DNA from: Parapristionchus giblindavisi | Taxonomy: Eukaryota; Nematoda; Chromadorea; Rhabditida; Diplogasteridae | DNA length: 64,000 nt | Direction of reading: 5' to 3' | Assembly: GCA_943737045.1 (NCBI GenBank) | Contig: CALSFV010000239.1 | Span: 503,501 to 567,500 of the forward strand | Shown here: in pieces, positions 1 through 12,664 of the stretch | Numbering within the stretch: position 1 is the stretch's first letter | Layout: every line of letters starts with the position of its first letter | Made by a program: the position numbers and the translations under genes | Notes under the pieces: model-generated | What the model saw: the letters and a program-made list of their open reading frames with translations, nothing else | What the model was told of the DNA's origin: nothing | Databases searched by the model: none

Positions 1-2
1 AG

Positions 3-74
3 GTCGGTGAAGATCTTCCTGCTGCTATTCGTAACGAAATGGAAGAACAGGAGAAGAGAATTGCCACTATGTGA
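3..74 (+). CDS. C-terminal end of an unidentified protein (partial)
   Basis: An open frame enters from the left edge and ends at TGA (72-74). It reads VGEDLPAAIRNEMEEQEKRI, then ATM and stop, a charged helical tail. An AATAAA-like signal follows near 110, which suits a 3' end. The piece is too short to assign a family. It could also be the tail of a spurious frame, but the stop followed by a polyadenylation-like motif before the next gene favours a real 3' exon. Confidence 0.45.
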   Translation, partial: VGEDLPAAIRNEMEEQEKRIATM

Positions 75-485
75 ATGTACTCATTCTCTTTATCGTAGTA
101 AATACATTTAAATAAAGTAGTTTCATTTTAATGCCACTAGTGTATCTCGCTACACAATGTACACACAAAAAAATGCTGTATGCCGGATATATGAATAATT
201 AGTGTTAAATATACAAAAGCACAGAGGAATAAAGCATTGAATGACGTCTTATTTTGTCACACCACCATGGCGGATGTGTATATCGCATTTCTCTTTCTCC
301 CTTCTTTCTTTCTTTCCTCAAAACAGGTTATACCAGACCGCGACGCATCAGAGATGCGTTGCGGCTATGCCGATCGTTATTATGAAGTACTCTTGGCATT
401 TAATTAAGCTTTATGTGCATTGATAACTACAATTTGCAATTAAGATAAGTTGTGTTCATTTCAGCAAAGATATAAAGATGAAAGG
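75..485. other. Intergenic spacer and 5' region of the ASH1-like gene
   Basis: No convincing gene is seen. It holds the presumed polyadenylation signal of the left gene (about 110) and, just before the next start codon, a strong acceptor-like pyrimidine-CAG at about 458-463. That acceptor is 22 bases upstream of the ATG at 486, so the downstream mRNA probably has a 5' untranslated intron or is trans-spliced. The 60-residue frame at 241-423 has no recognisable features. Confidence 0.4.
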
Positions 486-3400
486 ATGAGCTTCGAAGCG
501 ATTCCATGTATGCTAAAGTCTCAAGAAGGGCAACCACCAGTGATTGGAATATTGATACGAGCAACTAATCAAGCAGTTAGTACATATTATATATACATTT
601 GATCACTCCTTTCATTATAAACAGAGCGATAAAGAGTTGCGAATGGTGAATGAAACATAATTACAGGATGGTAATGGTGGAATAGGATTAAACTCATCTC
701 CTGGTCCTTCTGGTTCCATACCAATCACCGCTCCGTCTCAATTCATGCGAACTAATGGGAAGAGAGTATGCATCGCTAATACGCACCAGCTCAAGGTATT
801 AATCTGTTTGATATGCCGTTGTCATGGAAGCCACCGAAACGATAGACATTTCTGAGAACATTTCAACATCCTTTAGCAAATGTTTAGACAATTAATTATC
901 CTAATATGAAATTGTTGGCCCAGTTTGGTTTTGTCATTATTTGATCTAAAGCGCACTCTTCATCGACCAGCACCATGAAATTTAAAAAAAAAATGAAACA
1001 ACAAAGCGAAGCAGACGCAGAATAACCTTTTTTTTAAAATTAAATACTCCGGTTTTGCAGGGTAATATTATAGTAAGTAGCGCGCAAAAGTAACTTACTT
1101 TATACTTACTTTTCTGTTACTGTTTGGCTATTTCATGAGAATATAATGAAAAAGTAAGTAAACTTACTATAATATTACCCTGCAAAACCGGAGTATTTAT
1201 ACAAAAAGAATTTTTTCTACAGTATGATGTATTTATAGTTCCTAACGCGACAACATTAGATATATCCTGCTATTGATTAGCTTGTATAAATCGTTGAATT
1301 TTGCCACGATTCACTTTACTCACTTGAAATCTTCTTTTGAGTTTCATTCTTGAGTTATACGATTTTTTATTCTAGGGTCTCGTTCCCGGTACTCAAATTC
1401 GGCTTGGACAACCCGGTCGATGGAATAACGCACCTTCTGCTATCACGATATCTCCAAATCAACGGATGATCACTGCAGGAGCTCAACATAATATCATTAC
1501 CCCTCAGGTATCGTTGTTGTATAATTTTTGATAGTGCTGGGATGTTTTATGATTTAGTTAGTTGAATTATCATGTTCTCCATCGTGCCCTATACAATCAA
1601 CTTCATCTGCTGATGCAACATCAACCACATATACTCCTTCTTCCATTCAATCCCTTCCTAATACACCTCCTCAAGTATCATTTCATTTCATATTCTCCAC
1701 TTTTCTAGACTGTAATACGTGTATTTAGACATCAATGGTTATGAATGGTCAGAGTGATATAGCAGATGAGGAAACATCATATGATGATATGCCTCGATTA
1801 CTTCCAGTAGATCATTATCAATCAACTATAAGTGTTAGTTCATTTATCTATCCTATACATCATTTATATTTGTAATGTTTGATGAAGTGATTATAATACA
1901 GGTTCGATCACCATCAATACCACCTCCTCAATTAGATGAAAGTTCTTTTTGTCATGGATCAGAATGTGAAACATCTCTTCCACCTTCCATCTCTATTTCA
2001 TCAACTATGTGTCCTGATGAAATCGCTGCTCAACTCTATACGACAATGGGATCTGAAAAGGTGCTTATTTGTCTCCACTATAATGGTCATTCACTTTAAA
2101 CTATTCAACGAAAAATTGATAAATTTCACGAATGATATATATTGGAATAAATACCGAATATGTTTATTACGAAATGAATAATATTGCTGTTATAGATGCA
2201 AATGATTACATCGCTCATTCTTGAGAAGACTGCAAAAGATGATATAAGGAAGAATAGTATGGATGATTTAAAGAATAAGAAGAAAAAGATTGTGAGAGAA
2301 GAAAAAGAAGTGGAAAGTACTGTATCATCCCCTTGTATTCCTCATAAGAAGAGAAGGTTAATTAATAATGAATGGAAAGAAAAGGAAAGAAGAAAGAGAG
2401 AATCGAGTGAAGATATTAAGGAAAGTGAAGAAGAACCAATCGATATCTTTGTACAATATCGATTAGCTGTAAGAAGACAATTGAATGCTAAGGTACCTTT
2501 CCTCATTATGTTAATGAATAAGGAATTTGTTTGAGGTAAATGAAGTTACTGAAAAAGTGTGCACGAACTTATCTAAACTTTCAATGGATGATAAGAGAAA
2601 GAGGAAATATATTGATGTACCATCAACTTCATCTTCATCTCACTTTTCATCACTCCAATGGGATATTATCAATAAGAGGCAGAAGTATGTCATATTTATC
2701 TATTTTTATTCCATGACAAGCAGGCATTTCAAACTTTGAATAATAATTTCATGGATTTAAATGTGATTTCTTACAAGGGGATGGTCGCAACTGGTCCTGG
2801 CCATATGAGATAGCAATAACATGACTAGGATCAGATTTCGATGCTGATTACGAATCCGTTTTCAGAAAGTGCCTAATCGACCTGATTTTCGAGAAAATCG
2901 ATATTTTAATTCGGAAATTTGTGTGGTTTCCTGCGCAAACCGTCCGGGTAGGCTGGTGAACTCATCTATAAACTCTCGCAATAGTTTACCATGCATTGCC
3001 GGATCTATTCGATGCAATCCAGATAGTTTGTGAAGGAAACTACACGACTTTTCGAACTAACAAGCCAAATTTCAATACCGATTTTCTCGGAAATGAGGTC
3101 GATTAGGCACTGTCTGAAAACGGATTCGTAATCAGCATCGAAAACTGATCCTAGTCATGTTATTGCCATCTGATATGGCCAGGACCAGTTGCGACCATCC
3201 CCTTGTTAGAGGGTTATTTTGTTTAAAAAGTGGCAATAAATGAGAATGAATATTTATGATTGTTTAGAATGTATTAATTATAGATTGAATCTTTCTCAAA
3301 TTGTTAATGAAATGAAGAAGAAAAGGAAAGAAATAGAAAGAAGGATTGATGAAGAAGAAAAGGATAAGAATAAAAGAATATTGAATGATGGAATTATAAA

Positions 3401-6198
3401 AAATAAATTAGATATAAATGTAGCGAAGAGACTAAGAAGAAAAAGAAGTAGAGGAGAAAATGAAATGATTGATAATTATGAAGTGATTGAATCAAGTTTG
3501 TATATCTGTCTATTTTAAATGAATGTATATGATATAATATTAAGATGTGATAGATGAATCAATATCATCACTTTCAATTGAATCAATTATATCAGTTGAA
3601 TGTCAATGTCTACGTGGTTCATGTATATCTTCATATGAATGTTCCTCTCGTGCTTCACGTATCTTCTGTAATTCCTCTATTTGTCATCTTCCTACTTGTC
3701 TCAATAGACTATCATCCACCTCTTCATTATGTATACACAAAGGAAATCTTGTATCAAAAGGTCCTAAGAAGGCAAATGAATTCTTGGTTGGTTACTGTAT
3801 CTTATACTAACCAATATCAATATGTGTATTCAGGGTGAATTTGTTGGAGAAGTGATATCAGTTGATGAAATGGATCGTCGAATATCATCATCTTCTTCAC
3901 CAATTCGCGCTTTTGCTCTTTCTCCTAATCATTTTATTGATGGAACAAGAAAAGGAAATATAATTCGTTTCGTAAAGCATTCATGTCAACCTAATTGTGT
4001 ACTACAAGTCTGGTTTGTTATATTATTTCATTGAATAGATGAATTTTCATTATTTTTTAGGTACGATAATGGTCAACCTCATCTTTGTCTATTTTCTCGT
4101 TTTAATCTAGGAACTTTATCAGAGATTAGTGTAGATTTCTCTCATATTACACCATATTCATTCAAATGCAATTGTTCTTCACGAAGATGTCATGAAACAA
4201 TAGTTGCATCATTATCGATTGGAATGAATGAATCAATATCATCATCCCATCCATGTGATCTATTCTTGAGAAGAAATATTAGACAACGTCGTAATGTTCC
4301 CCGTTGCCCATCATCATTATCATCCATAACTAATTCACTTATTCCACTATCATTATTGATTGATATGAGATTCCGACGGATTGATGGAGGAATGCCAAGA
4401 GAATTGGGTTATCTTATGCATACTTTAAGGTATTCATTCATTCATTACTGTTTCTATTCTCTCTTCATTCTTATTATCATGATAACATTATTTAGAAGAG
4501 CAGCTATTGATGAAAATGTCAAGTTATTCGTTTATATAATATCTAGAATAGAAGAGAATACTCTACATCCTATTGATACACATTCTTTAACGTAACTATT
4601 CTACATATAATAAATATTATGACTATTCATAAATTCCTACCGAAATATTGATTGAATCATTTGCAGATGTATTCGTAATAGACTGTTAATAGGAAAAGAG
4701 ACAAAGAATGATGAAGATAAGCGAAAAAGATTGAAGAAAGATTTCATTATTGATGAATCATATATTGATGATAATGTTAAAGTAAGTAAATATAATGATA
4801 AAAATTTAAAGAATAATATTTAAATATGAATGAATAGATTGGTTCATATAATGCTGATGAATGGATCGAAGATAGAAATGATGATGTTGATGCTGTTAGA
4901 TGTATATGTGGAATATCAGAAGATGATGGAGAAATGGTTCAATGTGATGGGTATGTACTATACTATTCTATTCTATTCTATATCTTCTATAAATGTTTTT
5001 GAGATGTCAATATTGGCTTCATTCTGATTGTATCACATATTCTCAAACTGATAAATACACTTGTCCTATATGCTTATCATCTACTCAATCTCCTCATGGT
5101 GATGTCAAATTGAAGAAGCAGCCTTCTGATGCGTATGTTTATCTATTAAATTACAATTACTTTTGAGGCTATCCATTTATTATGTTTTAGGTTATACCGT
5201 TGTACATACTATAAAGCATTAGAGAATGATAAGGGATTGCAAATAAGATTAAATGAGTGTATCTACATTGAGTTACCCACTAATAACACTGTTAGTCTTC
5301 ACATAACTTCTTATAACCATCATAACCATTTTTATCTTTCAGCATCGAACTAATCTTAGCTTACTTCAAAACAATAAAAAAGATGTCAAAGATAACCAAG
5401 AGTGGAATAGTATTACATCTCGAAAAGAAGTCAATATATTTCGTGTTATTAGACTATTTGTTTCTCCCTCTGGTAATAGATTTGTCTTCGGCTTCATTTA
5501 TGCTAGACCACATCAAACATTTTCTGAAGAAAAACGTCAATTTCATCCAAAGGAGGTACTTTATCCATTTGTATATAATCTATTGTAATTGTTTACCTTG
5601 TAGGTATTTATGGGTACAAGCGATGACTTCTTTCATACAATTCCATTAAATGCTGTACATGGAAAATGTGTAGTGATGGAACCGGCACTTTATTGTTCTG
5701 GAAGGCCACTTTATCCTAGATACAAGGTAATAGTTAAGAACAATGCATACTACGCAATTTCATAACAAATCACTATTGTGAACTAGTCTTGTTAATTGCA
5801 AATTACAGATAAACATATTAATTGCAGGAAGAAGATGTTTTCTTCTGTCAATTCAAGCTTATAAATGGCCAAAGGAATTTCAAACTGTTTCGTAGTCCAT
5901 TCGAAATGAATACTGAGCCTTATGCATTCCGAAAGTTCGAAAATGAACGGGAGATCAAAAGGTGCTTTACGGTAAGCACAATTCCATTTCCAATAATTGC
6001 ATCAACTATATCGTTTTAGCCATTCGTTCATAAGTCTTCTGCGCATTGTCCGTTGACCTTGCTGTCACAAGAAGATGCCACTTTAATCTTTCGAGAAAAA
6101 GTAATATCTCATTCTCTTTAATATGTCTAAAGATTGAATTTCAGTCGAAGGAACGTATCGATAGAATCGCCAAGGGTCTAACCAGTTCCCACGTGTAA
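486..6198 (+). CDS. ASH1L/lin-59-like: ASH1-like histone H3K36 methyltransferase (AWS-SET-postSET-PHD-BAH)
   Basis: Multi-exon gene. Exons that splice in frame include 486-575, 667-795, 1376-1507, about 1552-1674, 1902-2060, 2196-2492, 2536-2684 and 3284 to about 3491; the last exon ends SSHV and TAA at 6198. The N-terminal half is low-complexity, then lysine-rich and basic. A cysteine-rich AWS-like segment (3600-3720) precedes a SET domain with GEFVGEV (about 3837) and RFVKHSCQPNC (about 3970-4000), then a post-SET FKCNCSSRRCHE (about 4168). A PHD finger follows (CICGISEDDGEMVQCDGC, about 4900-5090). A BAH domain follows at about 5215-5960, with FVFGFIYARPHQTF and YAFRKFENE. This order is the ASH1 signature, and ASH1 enzymes dimethylate H3K36 to oppose Polycomb silencing. 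No bromodomain was seen. Transposons sit in introns at 1047-1193 and 2773-3208. Family assignment is secure; the start and some N-terminal splice sites are my choice. Confidence 0.88.
1047..1193. mobile_element. Small palindromic MITE in an ASH1-like intron
   Basis: About 35-base TIRs beginning CTCCGGTTTTGCAGGGTAAT face each other and are flanked by TA on both sides (1045-1046 and 1194-1195). It lies in the intron between 795 and 1376. The outermost bases CTCCG and the TA target recall the GC-rich element at 61599-61850. Confidence 0.85.
2773..3208. mobile_element. Harbinger-like fold-back MITE in an ASH1-like intron
   Basis: Long inverted arms of about 140 bases begin CAAGGGGATGGTCGCAACTG and end with the complement. 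They are flanked by the trinucleotide TTA on both sides. A 3-base TWA duplication is typical of PIF/Harbinger elements. It sits wholly within the intron between exons ending at 2684 and starting at 3284. No transposase is encoded. The element at 49105-52177 has similar CAAGGG ends and a TAA duplication. Confidence 0.8.
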
Positions 6199-6500
6199 AT
6201 TATCTCTTGTAACCTATGTTCATGTTGCCTTTACTGTGATCATTTCCGCTTACACAATCTCTTATGCGTATTCAACACGAGTTAATTCCATTGCATAACA
6301 GTAAAATGTACATTGATTCACTTGTCATAAATATTTACCGATATCGCGTTTCACGATTACATGAACAAAATTGGAACGTGTGATTAGTGAGGTTAAATAA
6401 CGAATACAACAAAATGTTCTCGGAACGTTGCATAAATATTAAAGGTGCCGATTAGCAGCTGAGACCATGGAAAGGAGTGACGAGTAACAAGAAAAAGTAT
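6199..6500. other. Convergent intergenic region between the ASH1-like gene and SUMO
   Basis: Both neighbouring genes end here (ASH1-like on +, SUMO on -), so this holds two 3' untranslated regions. No repeat, ORF or RNA gene is apparent. Confidence 0.5.
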
Positions 6501-6896
6501 TTAAAGGGATGATCCGCCCAATTGTTCCTGATAAACTTCGATAACATCATCTTCTTCCATTTCAAGAGTCTTGGGGGTGTCATCATCGTTGATTCTACGG
6601 CCATCGAAGAGGAAACGAAGAGAGCTTACGGAGACACCGGTTCTGTCGGCATAACTCTTCTTCAGCTTGCCCATGCTCGTACCGTACTTGACACGGAAAT
6701 GGACTTCATTAGAGTCCTGTAAATATAAATACAAGATTTTTCTCTCATGATTAGAAACAAATATCAATCAACATTTAAAAAAAAATAATAATAGACGCAC
6801 CTGTCCTACAACCTTCAGCTTAATATACTCAGTGGCTCCATCTCCTCCAGCATTTGCAGCAGCAGCAGGAGCAGCAGCATCACCATTGTCTCCCAT
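6501..6896 (-). CDS. SUMO: SUMO (small ubiquitin-like modifier)
   Basis: Two exons, 6896-6801 and 6716-6501, splice across an 84-base GT-AG intron to give 103 codons. The N-terminus is an alanine/glycine/aspartate-rich tail. The ubiquitin fold then starts at [20 protein letters not shown] and includes [10 protein letters not shown] and [13 protein letters not shown]. It ends QLGG-SSL: Gly-Gly is the conjugation site, and the last three residues are the propeptide removed by a SUMO protease. SUMO is attached to lysines of nuclear proteins by the E1/E2 (UBC9) cascade. An acceptor-like TGCAG lies four bases upstream of the ATG, which suggests a 5' untranslated intron or trans-splicing. No alternative identity is plausible. 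Confidence 0.97.
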
Positions 6897-7204
6897 GATT
6901 CTGCACACGAAAAGTAAAAATGTAAAATGAAATGAATATAAGGTAAACACAACATCGAAAAAACTGAACATAGGATAAAAAAGTGAATTCCCGCGCATTT
7001 AAATGTAATATTGACTAACCTATCCCGCCCATAATTCAAAATAATTTACCAACACGAAAATCGCACTCTGAACTAAAGGGCTGCTACACAGTCTCCTTCG
7101 CTCACTTTTGGCAACGAGCCAATATATTTTCTAGTTTGTAGTTTACTCAAAAATCGAACCTCATCGTTTTGGTGCGGGAAAATTTAAATTCTTTTATTTT
7201 TTTC
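6897..7204. promoter_or_regulatory. Divergent promoter region between SUMO and TMEM94-like gene
   Basis: About 308 bases separate the two start codons, which point away from each other, so both promoters should lie here. I see no clear TATA element. The segment contains pyrimidine tracts and the putative 5' untranslated region of SUMO. Confidence 0.45.
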
Positions 7205-10200
7205 ATGAGAAGAGTTGATAATGACACTCACAGGGATTTGGCAGATTTTCTCGACGATATTTATTGCAAAAGTACTAGGAGGTATTCATGCTGACGTACA
7301 TTTTCCAATAATGGCTCCTTTTACCAGATTCAAACGGAACAATACAACAGGAACAAGCGTCAAACTCTTGGTAGTTTCTGGATCATGTGCACTGCTTCTT
7401 CTTTTTTCAGCTCTCAATAAGTATGAGTGCAATTGCAACTGTGTGCGACGTTTGAATTTTGCTAAGCTAAATCAGTTAAGTGACGATGGTTCGACAACTT
7501 TACTTGGGTGTTTGCTTGTTTTTGTAACAATAATCAATTCATTCGTGTGCGCAATTTCAAGTCGCAAAGATAAAATACTAATTCGGAAAAAGTTGAATAC
7601 ATGGATGTGTCAAGTTGAGAAGGTGAGATTAAATTGGCTATTCATATGTCAACTATTTCATTCAGAAAATGTTTGCTAATAACGAAAAAGATGGAGGGAT
7701 GTATGTAAGCGTGTTAAGAGAAGATAAATTTGTAGAGGTAAGAATACCGCTAACGTGAAAATGTTCTATACGACTCCATCAATGGTTATTGTCTTGTGTT
7801 GAGGTTCCTATTTACAAGATAGATAAAAATGATATTATCATTGATGATGGAAGGTTAACAAGCCTGTTGACTAGAATGGGAGAGTCATGTGAATCACGTC
7901 ATAGTAGAGATTCTAAATTAGTAAGTAATTTAGATGCGGATATACATAAATTTGTGTATTGTACTATTCAGATAAAAATGAATGAAAGCTTCTTTTCATT
8001 CCTGACAAAGGAGTTATTAAGAAAGTCATCGATTACTCCTTTGGAAAAGAGAATATGCACAATGATCAATATATTTGATAGTGTTATCTTACCCATATTC
8101 TGCCCTTTTTCTATTATTGCTGCATTGGTTGCGTTCGTTTTCTCCGAATCCAATGAATTATACGGTGATTGGAAGTGAGGAAGATATAAATTATCCGGAA
8201 GAAAATAAACATTATAAATATTCTAGATATGTTATGGGAGTATCTATTCTTTCTATTATTCCCATCCTTCTACATTTTCTGCCTTTCGTATGTACTATTC
8301 ATCTTATATGGTATTCTTATAGTATCACTACTTCTTCACATATTTTCTACTTCAAGTGATAATGCTATGATATCATATCTATTAACTTCTAATGAAGATA
8401 GCTCATTGTTTGATAAATTCAAAAATCTTCTCAAACACTTGAAAGGTTGATCTAAGGTTTTTAGAATAATCTGAACTAATTAAATTAAGAGTTTTCATTT
8501 TCATCAATCAATATGTGCTTTCATTTGAGTTTAATAACCGGAGTTAGTTCTATAGATAAGAATGGACTTTTATCTACAACACATCCTGTATTGGAGAAAA
8601 TATTCTTTCTATCAACTAATCAAGGTTACATTACATTATTATTTATTTCTTATATTATAATATATATTGAAGATGAACCGTGTGGTGAAGTACTCCATGT
8701 TAGTGCTGATGTTGTTGGTGATAGATTAACTTCATTCTCTTTTGATGACCCTGAATGGTATCATTCATAGCTATATAATAGGTCATTTAATATTGAAGGT
8801 ATCGATTTATGAAATCAATAAATGCAATGGTTCGACGTAATGATTGTATACTACAAGATAATAAGAATTCATCACAATGTTTATGTCCTCTTAAACATCT
8901 TGTAGAGTATGACTACACTTTTTTTTGTCTGTCTACACATTCAATTAAGATATCATAATGTGACACAATCGAAGAATCATTCAATTTCTTTCAAAATCAT
9001 TGGAAGTAGGTGTGAAGATGAAGACAACAAGTATATCTTTTGTCATGATTAGAATTAAAAGTGTAGATAATTCATTTTGAGTGATGATGATATATCTGCG
9101 ACATGTAGTGTTGAAAGAATGAAGAATTCTCATCATTCTCATATTCATTTTCAAGTAATCCATTTGATACTAATAATGAATGAATGAACATAATATCATG
9201 TATAGGGTTCACCATCTCTTCTTCTTCCTTTGTGTCAGTTTTATTGGGATGGAGATGAAGTAAAACCATTAACGGATAGAATTGCTAGAATGACTTCTAA
9301 TTTCGCTACTAGACATTCCATTACAAGGTGTGTATTGTTATTACATATATATTATAAATATATTATTTTGAGTGATTGTTACGCTTTAACATATAGTACT
9401 ATCTCATCTCCTATATCATTTCCTCTGAATGATGAAACATTTCATTGGAATGGATCAAATGAGGAGTATACTTCTAGTTAGTATACAAATCAATAAACAA
9501 TAGATATATAATTTCATTTATTGAGGACACTATCATTTACCTTCTTCTTCTTCTTATGTTAAATTAGAAAGAAAAATTGAATGTGTGAACGATATTATGA
9601 AGGCTCCTCAAATTTTAATTGGCTTAGTTTCTCTCCAAGAACAAGTATATTATGAAGTATTTATATGAAAGTATTAATGGAATATTAGGCACTTCCATCA
9701 ATATTTTCAATGATCGAATCTCTTCATTCATCTTGTATAAGATTTATTCTATTCTCAAAGGAGAACGAATTGAGAAGTCGTATAATAGCTGAGAAATTGG
9801 GATTAGAAGCTGGATGGAATTGTCATATTTCATTGAAAAGTATGTTCCATAAATGAAATGAATGATTTATTCTAATTTTAAGATGGTACATGTAGAAATA
9901 ATATTAATCGATTTATATATAATAAGAGAAGTCGGCATGGTTCATGTCCTGTTGTAATATCTACATCTTTTATTCCAATATCACAACCATTACTCCCGCC
10001 TAATATGGCTAGATTACCTACTGGAATTCAAGAGGTTTCCTAATAAATAATATTTTTAAACGGTTCAACCATCTTTTCATTGGATAAAATCTCCTATATT
10101 TCCTACCTCTTAATGGTTGATTATGTCTACTGTAGGCAGTCTTCCAATCTAAACACCAAATACTCAGGCAAACAGTCGAATGCATTTTGCAGCTAACAAA

Positions 10201-12498
10201 AATGCATGTAACAGCTAACTCGAATGCATTTCAGATGTCGAAAAAAATGCCTGCGCAGGCATTTTGAATGCATTTTTCTTAGCTTTTTCTAGCTTTTTTG
10301 TGGCTTCTTACCTTTTTAGTAGCATTTCTATAGCAATTCAGAGCTATAAAATGCATTTTTTGCCGCTGTTCGTCACCTTTTTAGTGGCTTTTCTTGGCTA
10401 TTCTTTGCCTTTTCTGTGGCTTTTCCTGGTTACTTTTCTATGAAATGCTCATTGGCTAATGCGATTTACGTTCATTATATCGATTTATCAAATAGTGAGC
10501 ATGATCAATACGTTATTATGGAATGGACGATCAATTGTAGAGAGGGACGTAAGGATGATAGTCAATGAAACAAAGAAAAGGGGTAAAAAAGTTGGTAAAT
10601 AGGTAGACAGGGGAAATATATTGATAATGAGGAAACATAAAGGGCATTGAAATACAAAAATGGGCGAAAAAAAGTGATTTGAAACATTTTCAAGGCTTTT
10701 CTTAGCTTTCCGTCGAAAAAGTTAAGGAAAGTCATCAAAAAGTTAAGATGCCTTAACTTTTTGAAGACTTTTCGAAGCTGTGGCTGCAAAATGCATTTTT
10801 GGAGACTTTTTTGTACCATTTTGCCTTCTCTTAGCTGCAAAATGCATTCGACTGTTTGCCTGAGTAATTTGGTCCAAATTTGCGCTTTTTTAGTTATAAT
10901 TTTAACTTATTTTTTGCTCTGTTCTAAGCAACGTTATCGGAATGAAAGAATCAAAATAAATTTGGATTTTTTGGAAGTTTTATCAAAAAGTTTCCTAAAT
11001 ATAAGATAATTAGCTGTTGTAATGAAAGATGTTGAGATTCGACCACATTTGGAAGAAGTTGATAATGTTCCTCTTCTTGTTAGTTTATTCACTGATTGTA
11101 ATACAGTATCAACACGAGAAATGATTGAAATACTCCATGTATACATAATAAACAATGTAAACAAATCAATATCTTTTTTTAAGGCAGAAGACGAACGTGA
11201 ATTAGTATTGGGATCCATTTATTCATTAGACAATCTTATTCTTTTCCTCGAAGGAATCTATTCAATTGGAGTAGTTCCTATAACTGTTTCAGGATGCGAT
11301 TATAATAATAGTCCATGTATCACAAATAACAACAATCTCATTCCTCTATTCATGTCTATTTCTACTGATCATATTCTACATCAATCTCAAGTATAGTCAT
11401 AAATATTATTATATTATATTGATATATTTCATTTCAGATTAGTTATCTTCCAAATGTTTTATCATTTTCACGGAGAAGATGCTCATTATATCAATATGGT
11501 CTATCATTCTTATTTCAATCTTGTATTAGTATTACATTGTTCTCACTTCTATCTTTGGCTCTTATACTTCCTTTCCCTATTTCCTCTTTCAATGTAAGTT
11601 TATTTTACTTTTCTATTTTGGGATCTTTCAATTTTATTCATTTAGCAATTTTTAATTTAATGTGTATTTTTTTTGTTTTCAAAACTTTTCCAAAAAATTG
11701 TGCTTGAAATGTGAGAAGTATATTTTTTATTTGTAGACGATCATTCTATTATTTGTAATTGAACCTCTTCTCGTTCTATCAATATCCCTTAACGATGACC
11801 ATCTTGATCGTCCGTCATTACCATCTTCATCAATTATTATCCTCTCTTCTAATATTACTCATCTCTTCTTCTTTCATTTTCCACATTTCATTTCACTTTT
11901 CACATCTTACATCCTTCTTGTAAGTCTATTTATAATATACTAGTATTACTAATAATAATATTAATATGTGATTAAAGTTAACAATGAACAATCATCTACC
12001 GTGTCTATCTCCGTATGGATGTGAATGGATTGAACCAACTAATAACAAGAGTAATCTATCATCTTCTCAAGTTGAATATGTCATATCATTCTTGGTGAGC
12101 AACTAAACTAATCAATCACATAAATGCCCTTAACATCAAATTATGGTCTATAATTTATTTTCATCTTTCAGAGAGTTATCAGCCTTATATTGTCATCAAC
12201 ACCATTTATATATCCATATCTTTCAATCTTCTCTAATCTTCCAATTCTCAATATGAAATGGACCATTACATCGATTTTATCTTTACTACTACAATATACT
12301 GTTTCAAGTATCCAATTGAAAGAATCTGTCTTATTTTCCATTTCTCCCCTTCTTTTCATTTTTTATTTATCTCTGTCAATTTTGAGTTTGGTAATTGCTC
12401 ATACATACAAAACTCGTTTTGTTCGAATATTCACCAAGGAAAATCGTAGACGTAAATTCGGGTTTGATACAAAATTAGGAATGAATTCGCCATATTAA
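7205..12498 (+). CDS. TMEM94-like: TMEM94/ERMA-like P-type ATPase-related membrane protein
   Basis: Multi-exon gene; TMEM94 (ERMA) is an ER membrane protein related to P-type ATPases and linked to magnesium handling. I start at ATG 7205, because splicing 7270 and a 47-base intron near 7370-7417 keeps one frame. Family landmarks in order: first membrane segment near 7500-7560; a P-ATPase-like SSIDKNGLLS (about 8550), equivalent to the altered phosphorylation motif of TMEM94; FDDPEWYHS (about 8745); FSKENELRSRIIAEKLGLEA then GWNCHISL (about 9755-9840); LPTGIQE at an exon end (10034); and IRPHLEEVDNVPLLVSLFTD from 11037. The C-terminal exons carry several membrane helices and end FDTKLGMNSPY and stop, the family's conserved tail. 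A 47-base intron probably removes 11140-11180. The intron 10035-11036 contains a 702-base MITE. The 3' part is repeated downstream. Confidence 0.88.
10163..10864. mobile_element. 702-base MITE, copy 1 (M1)
   Basis: Perfect TIRs of 34 bases starting CTCAGGCAAACAGTCGAATG are flanked by TA (10161-10162, 10865-10866). The element sits in the TMEM94-like intron and encodes no transposase. It differs from copies 2-4 at about 10436 and 10527. The frames at 10562-10840 and elsewhere inside it are not genes. Confidence 0.92.
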
Positions 12499-12664
12499 CT
12501 GAACATATGTACATTATTTTTTGCATTACATAATTATATTTAATAAATAAATTGCATATATGACGTAATACTTAACATCACAGTATTGTGTTGCGATCAA
12601 TGAAACATAAATGGAACCACAAGATATGTAATGACAGGAAATGACCCCAACTACATACATCACA
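12499..12664. other. 3' flank of the TMEM94-like gene
   Basis: AT-rich 3' untranslated/intergenic sequence with AATAAA-like motifs near 12541-12550. It is repeated in each array unit. No other feature is seen. Confidence 0.5.

Noticed and set aside
6768..7039. Longer SUMO N-terminal extensions starting upstream
   Set aside because: An acceptor-like TGCAG lies four bases before the ATG at 6896, and the shorter product has the usual SUMO length and tail.
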